Shown piece by piece: positions 46,955 to 58,107 of a stretch of 64,000 bases of DNA. Made by a program: the position numbers and the translations under genes. The DNA lies in the NCBI GenBank assembly GCA_033819885.1, contig JAQYUZ010000013.1, forward strand, positions 248,001-312,000. The letters are read 5' to 3'. Position 1 is the first letter of the stretch, and each line of letters starts with the position of its first letter. Source of the DNA: Microbotryomycetes sp. JL201. Lineage: Eukaryota > Basidiomycota > Microbotryomycetes. Under the pieces are notes generated by a model. That model searched no databases. It saw only the letters and a program-made list of their open reading frames with translations, and was not told where the DNA came from.

Positions 46955-48003
46955 TCAACAGACGACGCAGCCGCAACCGTTCTTGCGATCGGGCTCGTCG
47001 TACGTTGTGTTTTGCTTTCGCGGTCTTGCTTCGCCATCACGAGTAAGCATTGACAACCGCGTCGCCTTTTCAAACACCTCGTCTACGCCCTCGTTCATCA
47101 ATGCCGAGCACTCGTGGTACGCCCGCGCACCAATGTCGAGCGCCATTCTCTGGCCCTGCACGGGAGCGTTTGATTGTATCACGTCAGCAAGAGTTGAGAG
47201 ATTCCTGTCGGTCGAGCACACAAGGAGCGCACCTGCTCCGTCATCACGTATTTGCCACTGCCTCCACCCGAGTCGCGCAAATCCTTTTTGCAACCTACGA
47301 GCACGACGGGCACGCTACTGCCGCACAGCGATCTGACTTCCTCTATCCATTTGGCAGACACGTTGTCGAGCGAGTCGGGGGCGTCCAGCGCGAACGCAAT
47401 GACGATAACGTGCGACTTGGAATACGACAGCGGTCTCAAGCGCTATAGGCAGAGCATGAGATACAAAGAATGAGCAGCGAGCCTGGACCATATCTTGAAA
47501 TGTCAGCTGCATACCTCGTATTCCTCTTGCCCACTATCGTCGTTCAGATTACGCTTAGCCTGGTTCGTTCAAATTCGCGAGTCTTTGGCACTTACGCCGT
47601 ATCCCAGAGGGCCAGCTGCACGGGTTTGCCATCAAGTCGCAATTCTGCCACGTAATTCTACACATAAGCGACGGTTGATTTGTCAATCTCATGCACCGCG
47701 TCGCTTCTGTCGGTTGCTGATCTCACCTCAAACACGGTGGCCTGCGAGGGGGAAAGGGCCGAGGTAATCAAGAGCAGTGTGTTTGCGATGGTCAGCGACC
47801 GTAGCGAGCTTGTGCACGGCGCGCGTAGGGTGGGTTGCGTCATAGGCGTCCCGCCTCGAAACGATATGCGTCGTCGGGATGTGAAAGCTCACCTGATACG
47901 TTAATGGCATCTCGCCCATCGCAAACACGCTCAGTAGACTCGTCTTGCCGCACGCGCCATCGCCGACAATGACGAGCTTGCGTCGGACAGCTTCGACGGG
48001 CAT
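46955..48003 (-). CDS. Rho-family small GTPase, Rho2-like
   Basis: Minus strand, about six exons from the ATG at 48003. G-box motifs: [11 protein letters not shown] (P-loop), TVFENYVAEL (effector loop), WDTAGQEEYERLRPLSY (switch II), GCKKDLRD (NKxD equivalent, TKxD-type in Rho), and [11 protein letters not shown] (SAK equivalent). The sequence between switch II and KKDLR ([22 protein letters not shown]) resembles fungal Rho2. The end is GCGCVVC, a CaaX box with Cys as last residue. Oddities are TYQATVF where Rho proteins usually have Y-V-P-T, and a Gly-rich insert (GGGSGKY) after KKDLR. Rho2 acts in cell-wall integrity and polarity; the paralogue assignment is tentative. Start codons of this gene and SUR2 diverge. 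Confidence 0.85.
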
Positions 48004-48348
48004 GCCGTTGCAAACACCTTGAGGACTGGGACGGCGAGCGCGAGTCGAAGCGGACGGTCGACTACCTTTCCGGCCGGTCAGAGGATCGATGCTCGCCCTC
48101 CTTGCGCAGGAAGGGTGAAACGTCTGCCCGGTCCTGAGCGGTTTGGGTTCGCAAGTGCGCCGGCAAGTTCCTCGGTCTGAAGACAGTGCACAAATAGTTC
48201 GCTATGTGCAAATGACTTGAAGTGCAGGCTCGCAAATCAAGGGACATTCCGTGAATTTATCATTGTTATTTTTTTGACCTTTGTCGCGCGTCCGCGAATG
48301 CCGAGGTCCGATCGTCTCTCGCCTCTGCTTCTGTCCGCACCCTCCGCG

Positions 48349-49751
48349 ATGGATTCAGCCCAGCACGGGTGGCATGTTGTGACTGACATGCTCAAGCAGT
48401 CGTGGCCGGTCGGCGTACCGTCGTCGATCGCCGCGAGAGCGACCAACGCGTCTTTGCCACTCGGCGCGCTCGCCCCGTTCGAGCCGTCACTGCCGCTCGC
48501 CGAGTACCCATGGTACCACGTCGCCAAGCCTTCGCTCGTGGACGGTGTGCAAGACAGGTGGTGGACGCTCATCGCTCCCGTTGCCGTTTATTGGACTTTC
48601 GCGCTGTGGTTCTACCTGCTCGACTCGCTACACCTGCCTGCACTCGAACGCTACAAAATCCACGAGCCAAAGGAAGTCACCTCCAAGAACAGGGTCACCC
48701 TGCCGCAGGTCATCAAGGCTGTTATTGTGCAGCACATCATCCAGACGGCGATCGCATACGTCTGGGTCGAGGAGGACAATCCAATGACCGGACCGTTCAG
48801 AGACCACAGGAGAGACTTGGACATGTACGAGCAACGCCTCGCGACACTTGTCACAGCCGTGCTCGGCCACGGCGTCGGCAGACGACTCGTCGTCGAGCAC
48901 GGGCGAACCCTCGCGAGTTGGATGTATTGGTGGGTCGTGCCCGTCACACAGCTATTATTCGCAGCGTAAGCACGTTTCCCTCGTTTGATTTTGATAGTTA
49001 AGCCAATGCCAACGGCACGTGATTCCCCCTTTGCAGCGTCATCCTCGACGGGTGGCAGTACTTTTGGCACAGGTATTTCCATGTCAACAAGTTCTTGTAC
49101 CGACACGTTCACTCGATCCATCATCGCCTATATGTGCCTTACGCATTCGGAGCCCTGTACAACCACCCGCTTGAAGGATTCGTGTTGGACACACTCGGCG
49201 CCGGTGTTGCACAAATGCTCGCACGCTTGTCGACGAGACAGTCGATCTTGTTCTTCGCAGTGTCGTCGGCAAAGACAGTCGACGATCACTGCGGGTACAA
49301 TTTCCCTTGGGACCCTTTCCAGTTCTTGTTTTTTAACGATGTCGACTATCATGACATTCACCGTGCGTTGTTCTTTCTCGAGAGTGTTTCGGCGTCGAGC
49401 TGAGAGTTTCTGTGGATTTTACAGATCAAATCGCCGGGCTTAAGAAGAACTTCTCGCGTGGGTCGCTCATCAAGCCTGACTTGTGTTCTTGCACTGATTT
49501 CTCTCCTTCTCCAGAGCCCTTTTTCATTCACTTCGAGTGAGCCTGCCTGTCTGAAGCGCGTTCACTTGACGATCTGACATCTATTTTTCAGCTACCTGTT
49601 TGGTACGCGAATGACACGTCGAGAATTCGAAGACAAACGCAACAAGCGTATCCGAAAAGGTGTCGCGCCTTGCAACAAAGTCAACGGGCCAAATGAACTC
49701 GCCGCACCGCCGACAAGTAAGCGGAAAGGTCTAGCAATCAAGGAGGATTAG
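48349..49751 (+). CDS. SUR2: Sphinganine C4-hydroxylase (fatty acid hydroxylase family)
   Basis: Five exons (48349-48965, 49037-49362, 49425-49457, 49515-49536, 49592-49751) give 385 residues. Hydrophobic segments (LIAPVAVYWTFALWFYLL and VPVTQLLFAA) flank the di-iron His motifs HRYFH, HSIHH and YHDIHHQ. The latter is restored only by splicing at 49362/49425. FFNDVDY precedes the third motif, and FSQPFFIHFDYLFGT follows, as in SUR2. The tail is basic with a KxKxx-like end (AIKED). The enzyme turns dihydrosphingosine into phytosphingosine at the ER. Two exons are tiny, 33 and 22 nt. An in-frame ATG at 48298 could add 17 residues. Confidence 0.9.
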
Positions 49752-50917
49752 CGTAATAGACGTGCCGCGGATGAGCCTTGCGGCTTGCGATTGTACTCGT
49801 ATGTATAAGTATGAGAGGCTAGGGTTCGGTAATAGGTCCATGTGTTGCACTACAGCGCTTGATAATAAATTAGGTGTAAATGCGCTATCGCTGATTGATC
49901 ATATGTGCATAAACCATCATTTGTAAAGTGTGACGACCCATTTGATTGACTACATGACAGTTTCTTTTCTATGTTGTTCAATAACGGCAGCTTTCCCGCG
50001 CCGAAAGCTGCCCTATTGAACTCATGACAACCTAGTGAGCTGCCTTCGGATCCAAACTGATTTGCGAAGCTCACAAGTTCAGCCCGTGGGGAAAAAAAGA
50101 GTACAAGAGAGCCTGCGAATCGATCGCACATCATTAAAGCTGGGAAGACAATCTGCCATCAACACTGGTTGTCCTAGCGAACTTGCCTGGCTCAATCCAG
50201 CGGGGGCATTACCTTACATTTCAATCATCACATGTTGATTTCGTCTGTCGCAAAGAGCATGCGGTCTCGGCATACGCTGATTGTCAGGATGGACAACGCC
50301 ACGATCAGGGTTTGGAGCTGCTCACGCTTTCGAACACGTGCTCAGGAACGCATTGACCGACAACGCGAAAGACACTGGTAGCCAGATGATCAGACTGGAA
50401 GCTTGCAGACATATGTGTCACTGAGGGTATTCATCGGGCGTGACCTCCGTCGCACCGCAAAAGTCTTCCTCTTTCGGTTCTGTCACGCCGGAAGCTCGAA
50501 ATGCAAGGATAGCACGTAGTATTGGAAGACGGGCCTGACTCATTCCTAGGACAGAGCCACGTTCACGGCTAGGACTCACTATGGAAACAACACCGGAGTG
50601 GCTTTTCAAACCAAACATAAATTGATGAATACACTCATCTTTAGCATGCGATAAAGTCGCTGATGCGTAGTCTCAAGTGATACGCACTCGCTTGATTCGT
50701 GAGACAATGCAAGTACATCGAGAGAGCTTCGAGTTATTACGTTCGTAGAGTGCTCGCAGACGCTTCAAACGGGAACGTTTTCAACGGAACACTTTTCATC
50801 CAGCACATGGATTCAGAAATGAGACTGTGATAATCAAAGCTGTAAAGGCATAGAAAAAGGATCGAGAAGGCAAGCGAGTGCATTGCAAGCTCAAAAAATC
50901 GAAAGACAAGTAAGAAA
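49752..50917. other. Intergenic between convergent genes
   Basis: About 1.17 kb between the 3' ends of SUR2 and the uL3 gene, somewhat richer in A+T than its surroundings. ORFs are short and unremarkable. I see no tRNA, terminal repeats or transposase. A short non-coding RNA cannot be excluded by eye. Confidence 0.45.
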
Positions 50918-52758
50918 TTAAGCCTTGACTTTCTTGACGCCCTCGAACGCGTTCTTCTCCGCCTTGGTCTGGTACCTGCCGTGGCCGAACTTGGATGATG
51001 TGTCGATGAACTTCAAGTTGATGCTCTCAAGAGCACGGCGCGAAGTGTGCGTCAAGAGCGACTTGCGGATGGTAACGACACGCTTGAGCGGGCCAGGGCA
51101 CGAGCCCTTGACCATGACGAAATCGTTCTTGACAATGCCGTAATGAGGGAAACCACCCATGGGCGTCACAGCCTTAACCGTCATGTCAAACTCGGTAGAA
51201 GCGTTCGACTCGTCGTCCCCAGAGCCGATGCGGTAGATCTTCTTGTTGAGCTCCGTACGGTGGTGGTAACCGTCTTGACCAGCACGTGCAACCGAGTACA
51301 TGACCTTCGACGGATGCCACTTTGAGGTGCGAGAGCGGGACGCTACAAGTCAGCTTGAAGGGCCCATTTGCGTAAACGAAGAGAAGAAAGCTTACAGCAC
51401 CAATGCAAGCAACCTTGCGCAGACCACGGTGAGTCTTGCGAGGAAGACGGGTGGTTCCCCAGCGGTGTGTGACACCCTCGAAACCGTGACCCGATGTGAC
51501 GGCAATGAGATCGACAATCTCGTTTTGCTCGAAGACGGACTTGACATCAACCGTCTTCTCGAAGTGCGACTTGGCAAACTCAACCTTGTCCGCGACAGAG
51601 CCACCGTTGACCTGATCGCAGCAACGCAATCGTCAGCTTTCAAGGCCGATGCCCGCCACCAAACTGAATCACCTGAATCTCCATCAAGTGAGCCTTCTTC
51701 TGGGCCAAACCAGTCTTGCGAATCTGGGTGTGCGCCAAAACGCGGACGACAGAGCAGTACTTCTGAATACGCTCGAGCTCCCTGGCGATCGACGACTTGG
51801 GTCCCGACTCGGCATGGCGCTTGGCGTATTTGGTGAAAGCCTTCTTCTTTGATCGGTACCAGTTCTTGTAGAAGCGACGCTTGACCTCGTCGGACAAGTG
51901 CTCAGCCCACACGGTCGTGAGCGAACGCAAGCCGCGAGGGGTCTCGACGTAGCCGACGACACCGACGACGACCAACGGAGGAGTCTCGATGACGGTGACA
52001 GCCTCGACAATCTCCTTCTTGTGCATCTCTGCGTACGCAAGTCGATTACTCGTTGACAAACAGCGAAAAGGAGTGCTAGTAGCGACTTACTGGAGCCGAC
52101 GCGCTCCAGCTCGCGGACGGTGTGGGTCATGCCAGCCTTATAGCCCATGAAGGCGGTCAAGTGAACCGGCTTCTTGGCATCATCCTGGTTTTGCCGAGAA
52201 ACGTCGCGGCGTCAGTTGAAAAAAAAAAGCCCAACAAGAAAACCTCGATCGCAACGGAGAGGTATATTGACAGCTTCTCACCTTGGGGAAGGCCTTGCAC
52301 TTGCCGCGGTGGCGGGCAGCACGCTTGCGAGGCAAGAAACCAAGCGAACCGTGGCGAGGCTGTCATTAAGACCGACGTAACAAACATCAGTACGGCTTCT
52401 CCGACAAAGAATTTGCTTGATGAGTGAACGAGCTAGAGGGCTGGCTGGCGGTGCCGGGACGTTGCTCGGTGTCATGTCCGAGTCCGTAGCCGGCTTGTCG
52501 CATCGCTCGTCCGACACCGTTCTACCGCCCAGCCCTCCATGGCACCATCAAGCCAGGGAAGAAAACGTACAGCCTCGTATTTTCGGTGAGCTGCAGGGAT
52601 GCGGAAGCAAACGTCAGCGTCTGTCGTGCACAATCAGCCGCCGGAACGAGTTTTCAGGATCGTCGTCGGCGCCTGCAACATCCTCAGAAAGAACGAAGGC
52701 GCCTGGATCCTCTATCTCAAGCAGCTCTGAGAAGGCCACTCTTTGTCAACTCACACAT
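50918..52758 (-). CDS. RPL3: Ribosomal protein uL3 (L3)
   Basis: Minus strand, about seven exons. The protein reads [75 protein letters not shown] (the tip loop near the peptidyl-transferase centre), [19 protein letters not shown] and [20 protein letters not shown], ending near KKVKA. The natural N-terminus MSHRKYEAP appears only by joining a 4-base coding exon (52758-52755, ATG plus T) to a 20-base exon (52590-52571), then to the exon starting 52359. Intron 1 is 164 nt and intron 2 is 211 nt, long for this window. I looked for C/D-box snoRNA signatures in both and saw none convincing. The gene is divergent from the derlin gene, 266 bases apart. Confidence 0.94.
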
Positions 52759-53024
52759 GACCGGGAGTGTCGGAGGGGTGAGACGAGGCAAGTAAAGTAG
52801 CTGTCTGCGCTTGCCAAGTTTCGACTGCTGCGGATTCAACCTCCTGTCCGCCAGACGAAACTTCTTATACCGTCCAGATCCTGTTATGTTCTGTTTGATA
52901 ATGACTTCACTCGGATCCAGAGACTGACACTACGCGGTGTTTAATCGACTGCGGGCGCCGACGCCCGTCGTCAGTGTCATCGTAGTTGCACTCCCCGTGA
53001 CGAGCCTCATGCGCAGACGGCAAA

Positions 53025-54298
53025 ATGGACATAGGTGACATTCCTCCAGTGACGAAAGCATACCTAATGTAAGAGACTTAGCGGCGGTGGCCCGCAGAAC
53101 GGGCTCGCACTGTCTTGACTGACGAGCGGTGACATCCCATGCAGTGCAGCAACCGCGACGTCCATTGCAGTGGTATGTGCAGCCTTCCTGATGAGGCTCA
53201 TGTACTGATGAACCGGCGCTTTGCGAAGCAATGCAACATCGTCACGCCGCTACAACTGTATTTCACCTATCGAGCAGCGTTCGATAATAATCAGGTATCA
53301 TCATGCACTGAGCAAAATTTCTCCTTAAAGGATCCCGCTCACTGGAGCAATCACACAGCCATGGCGAATGGTCACGTGCTTCTTGTATTGGGGACCCATA
53401 GGCCTCGATTTTGTGTTTCACATCTTTTTCTTGTGCGTCCGCAGATCACGACCGCTCCTCGTCCCTGACTAGCATCGCGTTAAACAGCATGCGATACAGC
53501 AAAATGCTTGAGGAGGGCGCTTTCCATGGTCGAAAGGCCGATTACGTCTGGTTGCTCATCGTGTCGTGCTGTGTACTGCTGGTTCGTCTTCATTTCTGGC
53601 TCATGCACTGTGTCTGCTGCCAAGTCATTCTCCTTTTCCTCACTTTGCGTCTTGTGCCACAGATCTTGTCGCCACTGTCGCTTTCACCTTTTCTGGCATC
53701 GCCGCTGTCTTTCACAGTGAGCCATATGTGCATTCAGCTCGACACGTATTGATTGGATGCTTTTCTTTCATCAGCTGGTGTATCTCTGGTCGCGTCTCAA
53801 CCCCGCCGTTCGGTTGTCCCTCTTCGGAATCATCACAATCACGGCTCCTTACCTCCCATTCGCCTTGTGTTTGTTCTCTTGGGCTCTAGCGAGCGGTCAA
53901 GGTACTGGCTGGGGCCTCGGAGTTATCATGGGCGACGCGCTGGGCTTGGTTGCAGGTCATTGGTGGTCAGTCGCCCGTCTTTTTGCAGCCCTTCTGAAGC
54001 TGACGCGAGTCGCGTGCATCTTCATCTCTCGCATTCAAAGGTATTTCTGGACGGAAGTCTGGAAGCGAGAACGTGCCAGTGGCGGGCGGAATTGGCTTGA
54101 AACGCCTCGCATTCTGTGAGAGACTCATCGCGCACTCGCACTACAGAAAGCTGACAACAAGGATCATTTAAATGCAGAGTAAAACTGCTCGATCCGCCAG
54201 AACGGATACGAGAACTTGAAGAGCAGGATGAGAGAGAGAGGCAGCGGCTAAGGGTTTTGGAAGCGAACCAGGTACTATTGCATAGGCAGGCTCGGTAA
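53025..54298 (+). CDS. Derlin (Der1-like ER protein)
   Basis: About nine exons. MDIGDIPPVTKAYLI opens the protein as in derlins. Then come CNIVTPLQLYFTYR, PWRMVTCFLYWGPIGLDFVFHI (WR motif), RYSKMLEEGAFHGRKADYVW, LVYLWSRLNP, LFGIITITAPYLPF, then DALGLVAGHWWYFWTEVW (GxxxG-like site) and GGRNWLETP. After a last intron the tail is a charged coiled coil (PERIRELEEQDERERQR) ending at 54298. Derlins are rhomboid-like pseudoproteases of ER-associated degradation. The join giving GHWWYFW uses a GTCAGT donor (53966). The exon pair around 53570-53660 is the least certain join. Confidence 0.86.
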
Positions 54299-54442
54299 CA
54301 ACCGTTCACCTTGCGGAACTTCGTAAACGAAAGATTGTACGGTACAAACAAGAAGGCGGATCCCACGAGAACGAGAACCTTTCACATGTCAAACACGTGT
54401 GTCACGAAGGTGACACCGTCTGATCACACAAGGTTTTTTGAG

Positions 54443-56487
54443 TCAGCGAACAGAGTCGGTCGCGGGCGCGAACCTCGACTTGCAAGCAGTAGGTGTCGCT
54501 TGCACAACGTCTCCTCTTCTTAGCTCGACGTTGGGGATATCTTGCGGAGAAAGCCCCTGCAAGGACGTAACGAGCACATGAGCCAGCTGTTCTTGGAGGC
54601 CGTGGATGGCGGACTGGCCTGCAGGTACGCGAGCACGCAACGGATAACAGATGCGTGACCGATGAATAAGACGTCTGCCGGCTCACGTTCGAGCTCTAAG
54701 ATGACAGGCTCCAGTCTGTGCACTCCCTCATGCGTCAACAAATATGGCGAAAGGGTTTCGGCTTGCTCTTGTTCTCACCGAACACTGAGGTCGTGATAAC
54801 TTTCGCCCCGGGGGTACCTGTGACTATACGGGTACAGCTCGTGCATCTTGAACTCGTGAGGGAACATGTCTCTTATTTCTGACGGTGTCATACCGTCAAT
54901 GACGCCTGGATTGAGCTCGTACATTTGTTGACGCTCGACGATCTTGTAACCGAGGTCCGCCATCGGTTTGCTCGTAGAAAGACAACGTTTCCGAGCAGAT
55001 GTCCACACCTAGTGGGCGCAGTAACTTGGAGTCAGGGTCGCATGCTATGAGAGATCACATCAAGATGCTGCACCGTTAATCGCCTCTCGGTTGCCTTTTC
55101 GCCCGCTTGCACCCGTTCCTTGAGCAGCTCCGCGCGCTTATTCACAATGAAATCGCGCAGCTTCTCGGCATACTCGAGTCCCTGCGGTGTCAGATCCGAG
55201 TCTGCCTTGAAAGAGTGCTCAATTTGGGATTGTCCAGACTGTGCGGGGCGCGGCGGTTAGGCAAAGTCCGACAGTGCAGAGCGCGAGCAATACAGACTTA
55301 CTCTTGCAAACCATATTGTCCTCTTTTTGTGGTGCACGTTCATCAAGAAGAACACGATACGTGACTGCAAATACCCGCGAATGTTGTTGACGACAAGCCG
55401 TTCACCGACGTTGTAAATCTTGACGTAAGGGTTGTTGCTCGACTCAATCGTCTCATACCGTCGTTCATGGTCTTTGATCCGAGCCATGTATGCCTTGACA
55501 GCCTCGTCAGGATTCCATCCAGCATACTGCGGTTGTTGAAAGCGTCAGAATCCCGTTCGGTCATGGGGCGCGTCAACTTGCATCCGGCGAGCTTATTTTG
55601 ACGGAGCGGATGTTGGCTTCGACAATGTCCATGCGATCGCAAATGTTTTCTGTGCTCGACAGGAGCGGTCCACGATCAGCCGGCTGCAGACGCGTTCAAT
55701 GCCCTAGCCGTGTGCACACCTATGAAAAAGACATTGATTCCCATAGACTCGTACTTTGCTTTAACTTCCCGTCTTGCTTTCCGGGTACCGTTCTGCAGGG
55801 GAAACCGCTGTGGTGAGTTCACTCCAGAATTCAGCGGCGACCATGAGGCTCACGTTTGCGTCGTAAATCGCAACCTGCCCTCGCTTCTTCTTGAAGAAAT
55901 CTGTCACTGCATCCTCCATGCTCATCCTGACTTTGCGCCGCATCTCGTCCGTTTGCTCCGAGCGATTATCGAGAAAGTAGTCTGGCGGAAGTTGGCTCGA
56001 TGACCCGATCATTTTACGTCGATGGTCGCCGAGTGAGAACACTAGAGCCGTGATGAGATTGAGTCAGAAAAATGCCGAAGACGACGAGTCTTCATAAGAG
56101 CTCGCCTTCGGTCTTGACGCCCAGCCAACGCAGATAGCGCTCCACAGAGCGCGAGACATGACTTCGAGTCATCTGGAAGCGTCAGCCTGTGATATCGAAT
56201 ATACTCAACTCTCTTTTGGCGACTCACGTCTTGCCTCGAGCTGTCAACAGACAGGACAAGGTTGCGCAAAGGTGCATGCGCGCCGTGGGCACAACTGTCA
56301 ATACGCAGGAAAAGCACGCAGCACACGTCTCAGATGCATCCGCACCTGGTAATCCAACAAACACGAGCAGGATCTGGCCAGCATGCCACAGCTGGCCAGA
56401 GTCGGTCACATACAGCGGCGCTGTCGATCGAATGCGCGTCAATCACTCTACCACCCGCAAGCACTCTGCACATCACTCGCCTGCCAT
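54443..56487 (-). CDS. PFK26: 6-Phosphofructo-2-kinase with degenerate bisphosphatase domain
   Basis: Minus strand, about 12 exons. The ATG at 56487 begins MAAPLYVTDSGQLWHAGQ. The kinase has GLPARGKT (P-loop), RYLRWLGVKTE, FSLGDHRRK, AIYDANN, GINVFFIENICD, IVEANIRSVKISSPDYAGW, and GYLQSRIVFFLMN at the domain junction. The phosphatase-like part has ARSGQS where active enzymes have RHG, then DSDLTPQG, YELNPGVIDGMT, YPRGESYHDL and FIGHASVIRC. Ser replaces the phospho-acceptor His, as in yeast Pfk26, so bisphosphatase activity is probably lost; the product would make fructose 2,6-bisphosphate. Four introns need GC donors: 56421-56480, 56042-56105, 55527-55581 and 54557-54618. Confidence 0.92.
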
Positions 56488-57198
56488 CGTGACGTTGCGC
56501 GAAACGCAGACAGCGGGCCGGGACGGAGGTGTATTAAAAGCAAAGAGCAAGTGGGGCCGGGACGCTCAGGCCTCGGGCCCGAAGGTGATTGATATGGCAT
56601 ATGGACAGAAACAGAGCGGAAATGACAGAAAGCCACACGTGACATTTCTTGGAGTGTTAGACAGAGTCGAGAGCACTTCTGTCAAACATACTTTACATTG
56701 CCCCGTACCAATTGACCGAAAGTTTTAGTATGAAGGATATGCCAAGACCATTCGAAACGAATGGTACGAGCTGATCAATACGTACAGTAGACGCAGTGAG
56801 GACGAAACTTGTTTGAAGATGGCAGCATCCTCTTTCCTTGAGCTCTAGCTGTTTCTTTGCTTTCCAACAACGCTCAGCGTTGCAGACCATGCATCATCAT
56901 TTCCAGGTTGGCACAGACTCCTTTTCAAAGTCAAATTCTCATCTGTGCGATACGCACCGACTGCTATACAGCCGATCTGCAAGAGCCTATGACGCCACCG
57001 CGCATGGACCCATGCGACCTCGGCCTCAAACACGGATCAATGTTTTGTCTTCATACCGCGAAGGTCACGCTGGCTTTCCTTCGATCATCCGTGGTCTGTT
57101 CGACACTGCTGGCGACTGTGCCTCCCGTTTTCGCCGTCACACCCTCCGGCTCTATCGCTCACCTCTCGTTGCAAGCCTTTCACGCACACGCACGCAAT
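56488..57198. promoter_or_regulatory. Divergent intergenic region, PFK26 / DUF427 gene
   Basis: About 710 bases between outward-facing starts. Only short ORFs without family resemblance. A CACGTG-like E-box core occurs near 56635-56641 (cacacgtgac); its significance is unknown. Confidence 0.35.
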
Positions 57199-57874
57199 AT
57201 GTCATCCCCTTTAAAGGAAGAAGATGTCTGGCAGTACCCAAGGTGCCCCCTCCTAATCATTCGATGCAAACACTTCACAGCCTTTTGCTGAAATTACACG
57301 TCGCAGGCCACCCGCCCTCGAACCTGTTTCCCAGAGGTTGCGCGTAATCTGGATTGCACCCGACGGTGTAGAGACAACAATCGCCGACACTCTGTCGGCT
57401 TACAGAGTCCTCGAAACATCGCATCCGCCAACGTATTACCTTTCCCCTGAGGATTGTAAAACCGAGTTCTTTACCGCGTCCATGAAATCGAGTTTTTGCG
57501 AGGTGGGTCCATCGAATTCACGCACTGCTTAAATTTGACTGAACGGCGCACTTTTTCATTGGACTTGCTTGCGCTGACAGTGGAAAGGCAGAGCAAGTTA
57601 CTTTGACTTTCACCCTCCGAACCAACCAGACGCAACCGTTCCTGCCCGCGTTTGGTCGTATCCGAATCCGACCAAAGGCACTAAATTCGGGCCAATCGCA
57701 AATTATCTGTCATTCTATGCCGACCCGGGCACAGATGAAACGAAGTTGGGAACTTGGAAGTGCTTCGTCGGAGATGAACAAGTCAGATCCCAAGACGGTT
57801 CTTTCTATGGCGGTTGGGTCACTAGTAACCTGAAAGGTCGCATGAAAGGTGGTCCAGGGACGTGGGGTTGGTGA
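57199..57874 (+). CDS. DUF427 domain protein
   Basis: Three exons (57199-57242, 57307-57502, 57581-57874) give 177 residues. EEDVWQYPRPPALEPV precedes the domain. The domain reads LRVIWIAPDGVE, LETSHPPTYYLSPED, SSFCEWKGRASYFDF, ANYLSFYADP and GSFYGGWVT, the classic DUF427 arrangement (YxPxxD and CxWKG). DUF427 proteins are small beta-rich proteins of unknown activity found in bacteria and fungi. All joins are frame-consistent. The start is the only ATG before the Pro-rich segment. Confidence 0.9.
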
Positions 57875-58107
57875 TCAATCGGACCGGTCGGAGCACGCTC
57901 TCGAAAGGTGCTCAGTCAAGATCCGAACGTCGTGAAGACCGTGGTCTCGAGATTGCAATTGATGTCAATTTTTACATACGAACAAGATCGTTTAATTATC
58001 CCGATGTGTAAAGCCAGCGTATATTTTCCCCAGAAAAAAAAAGGAGGGAATGGAGAGCACAAGAAGAAAGCACCAAAAGGCACCCGAAACAAGTCAAGGA
58101 AGACGGC

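Noticed and set aside
49752-50917. Possible decayed mobile element in the A+T-richer gap
   Set aside because: No terminal repeats, target-site duplication or transposase/reverse-transcriptase motif is visible.
52360-52754. C/D-box snoRNA in the uL3 introns
   Set aside because: I found no convincing pair of C (RTGATGA) and D (CTGA) boxes with the right spacing.
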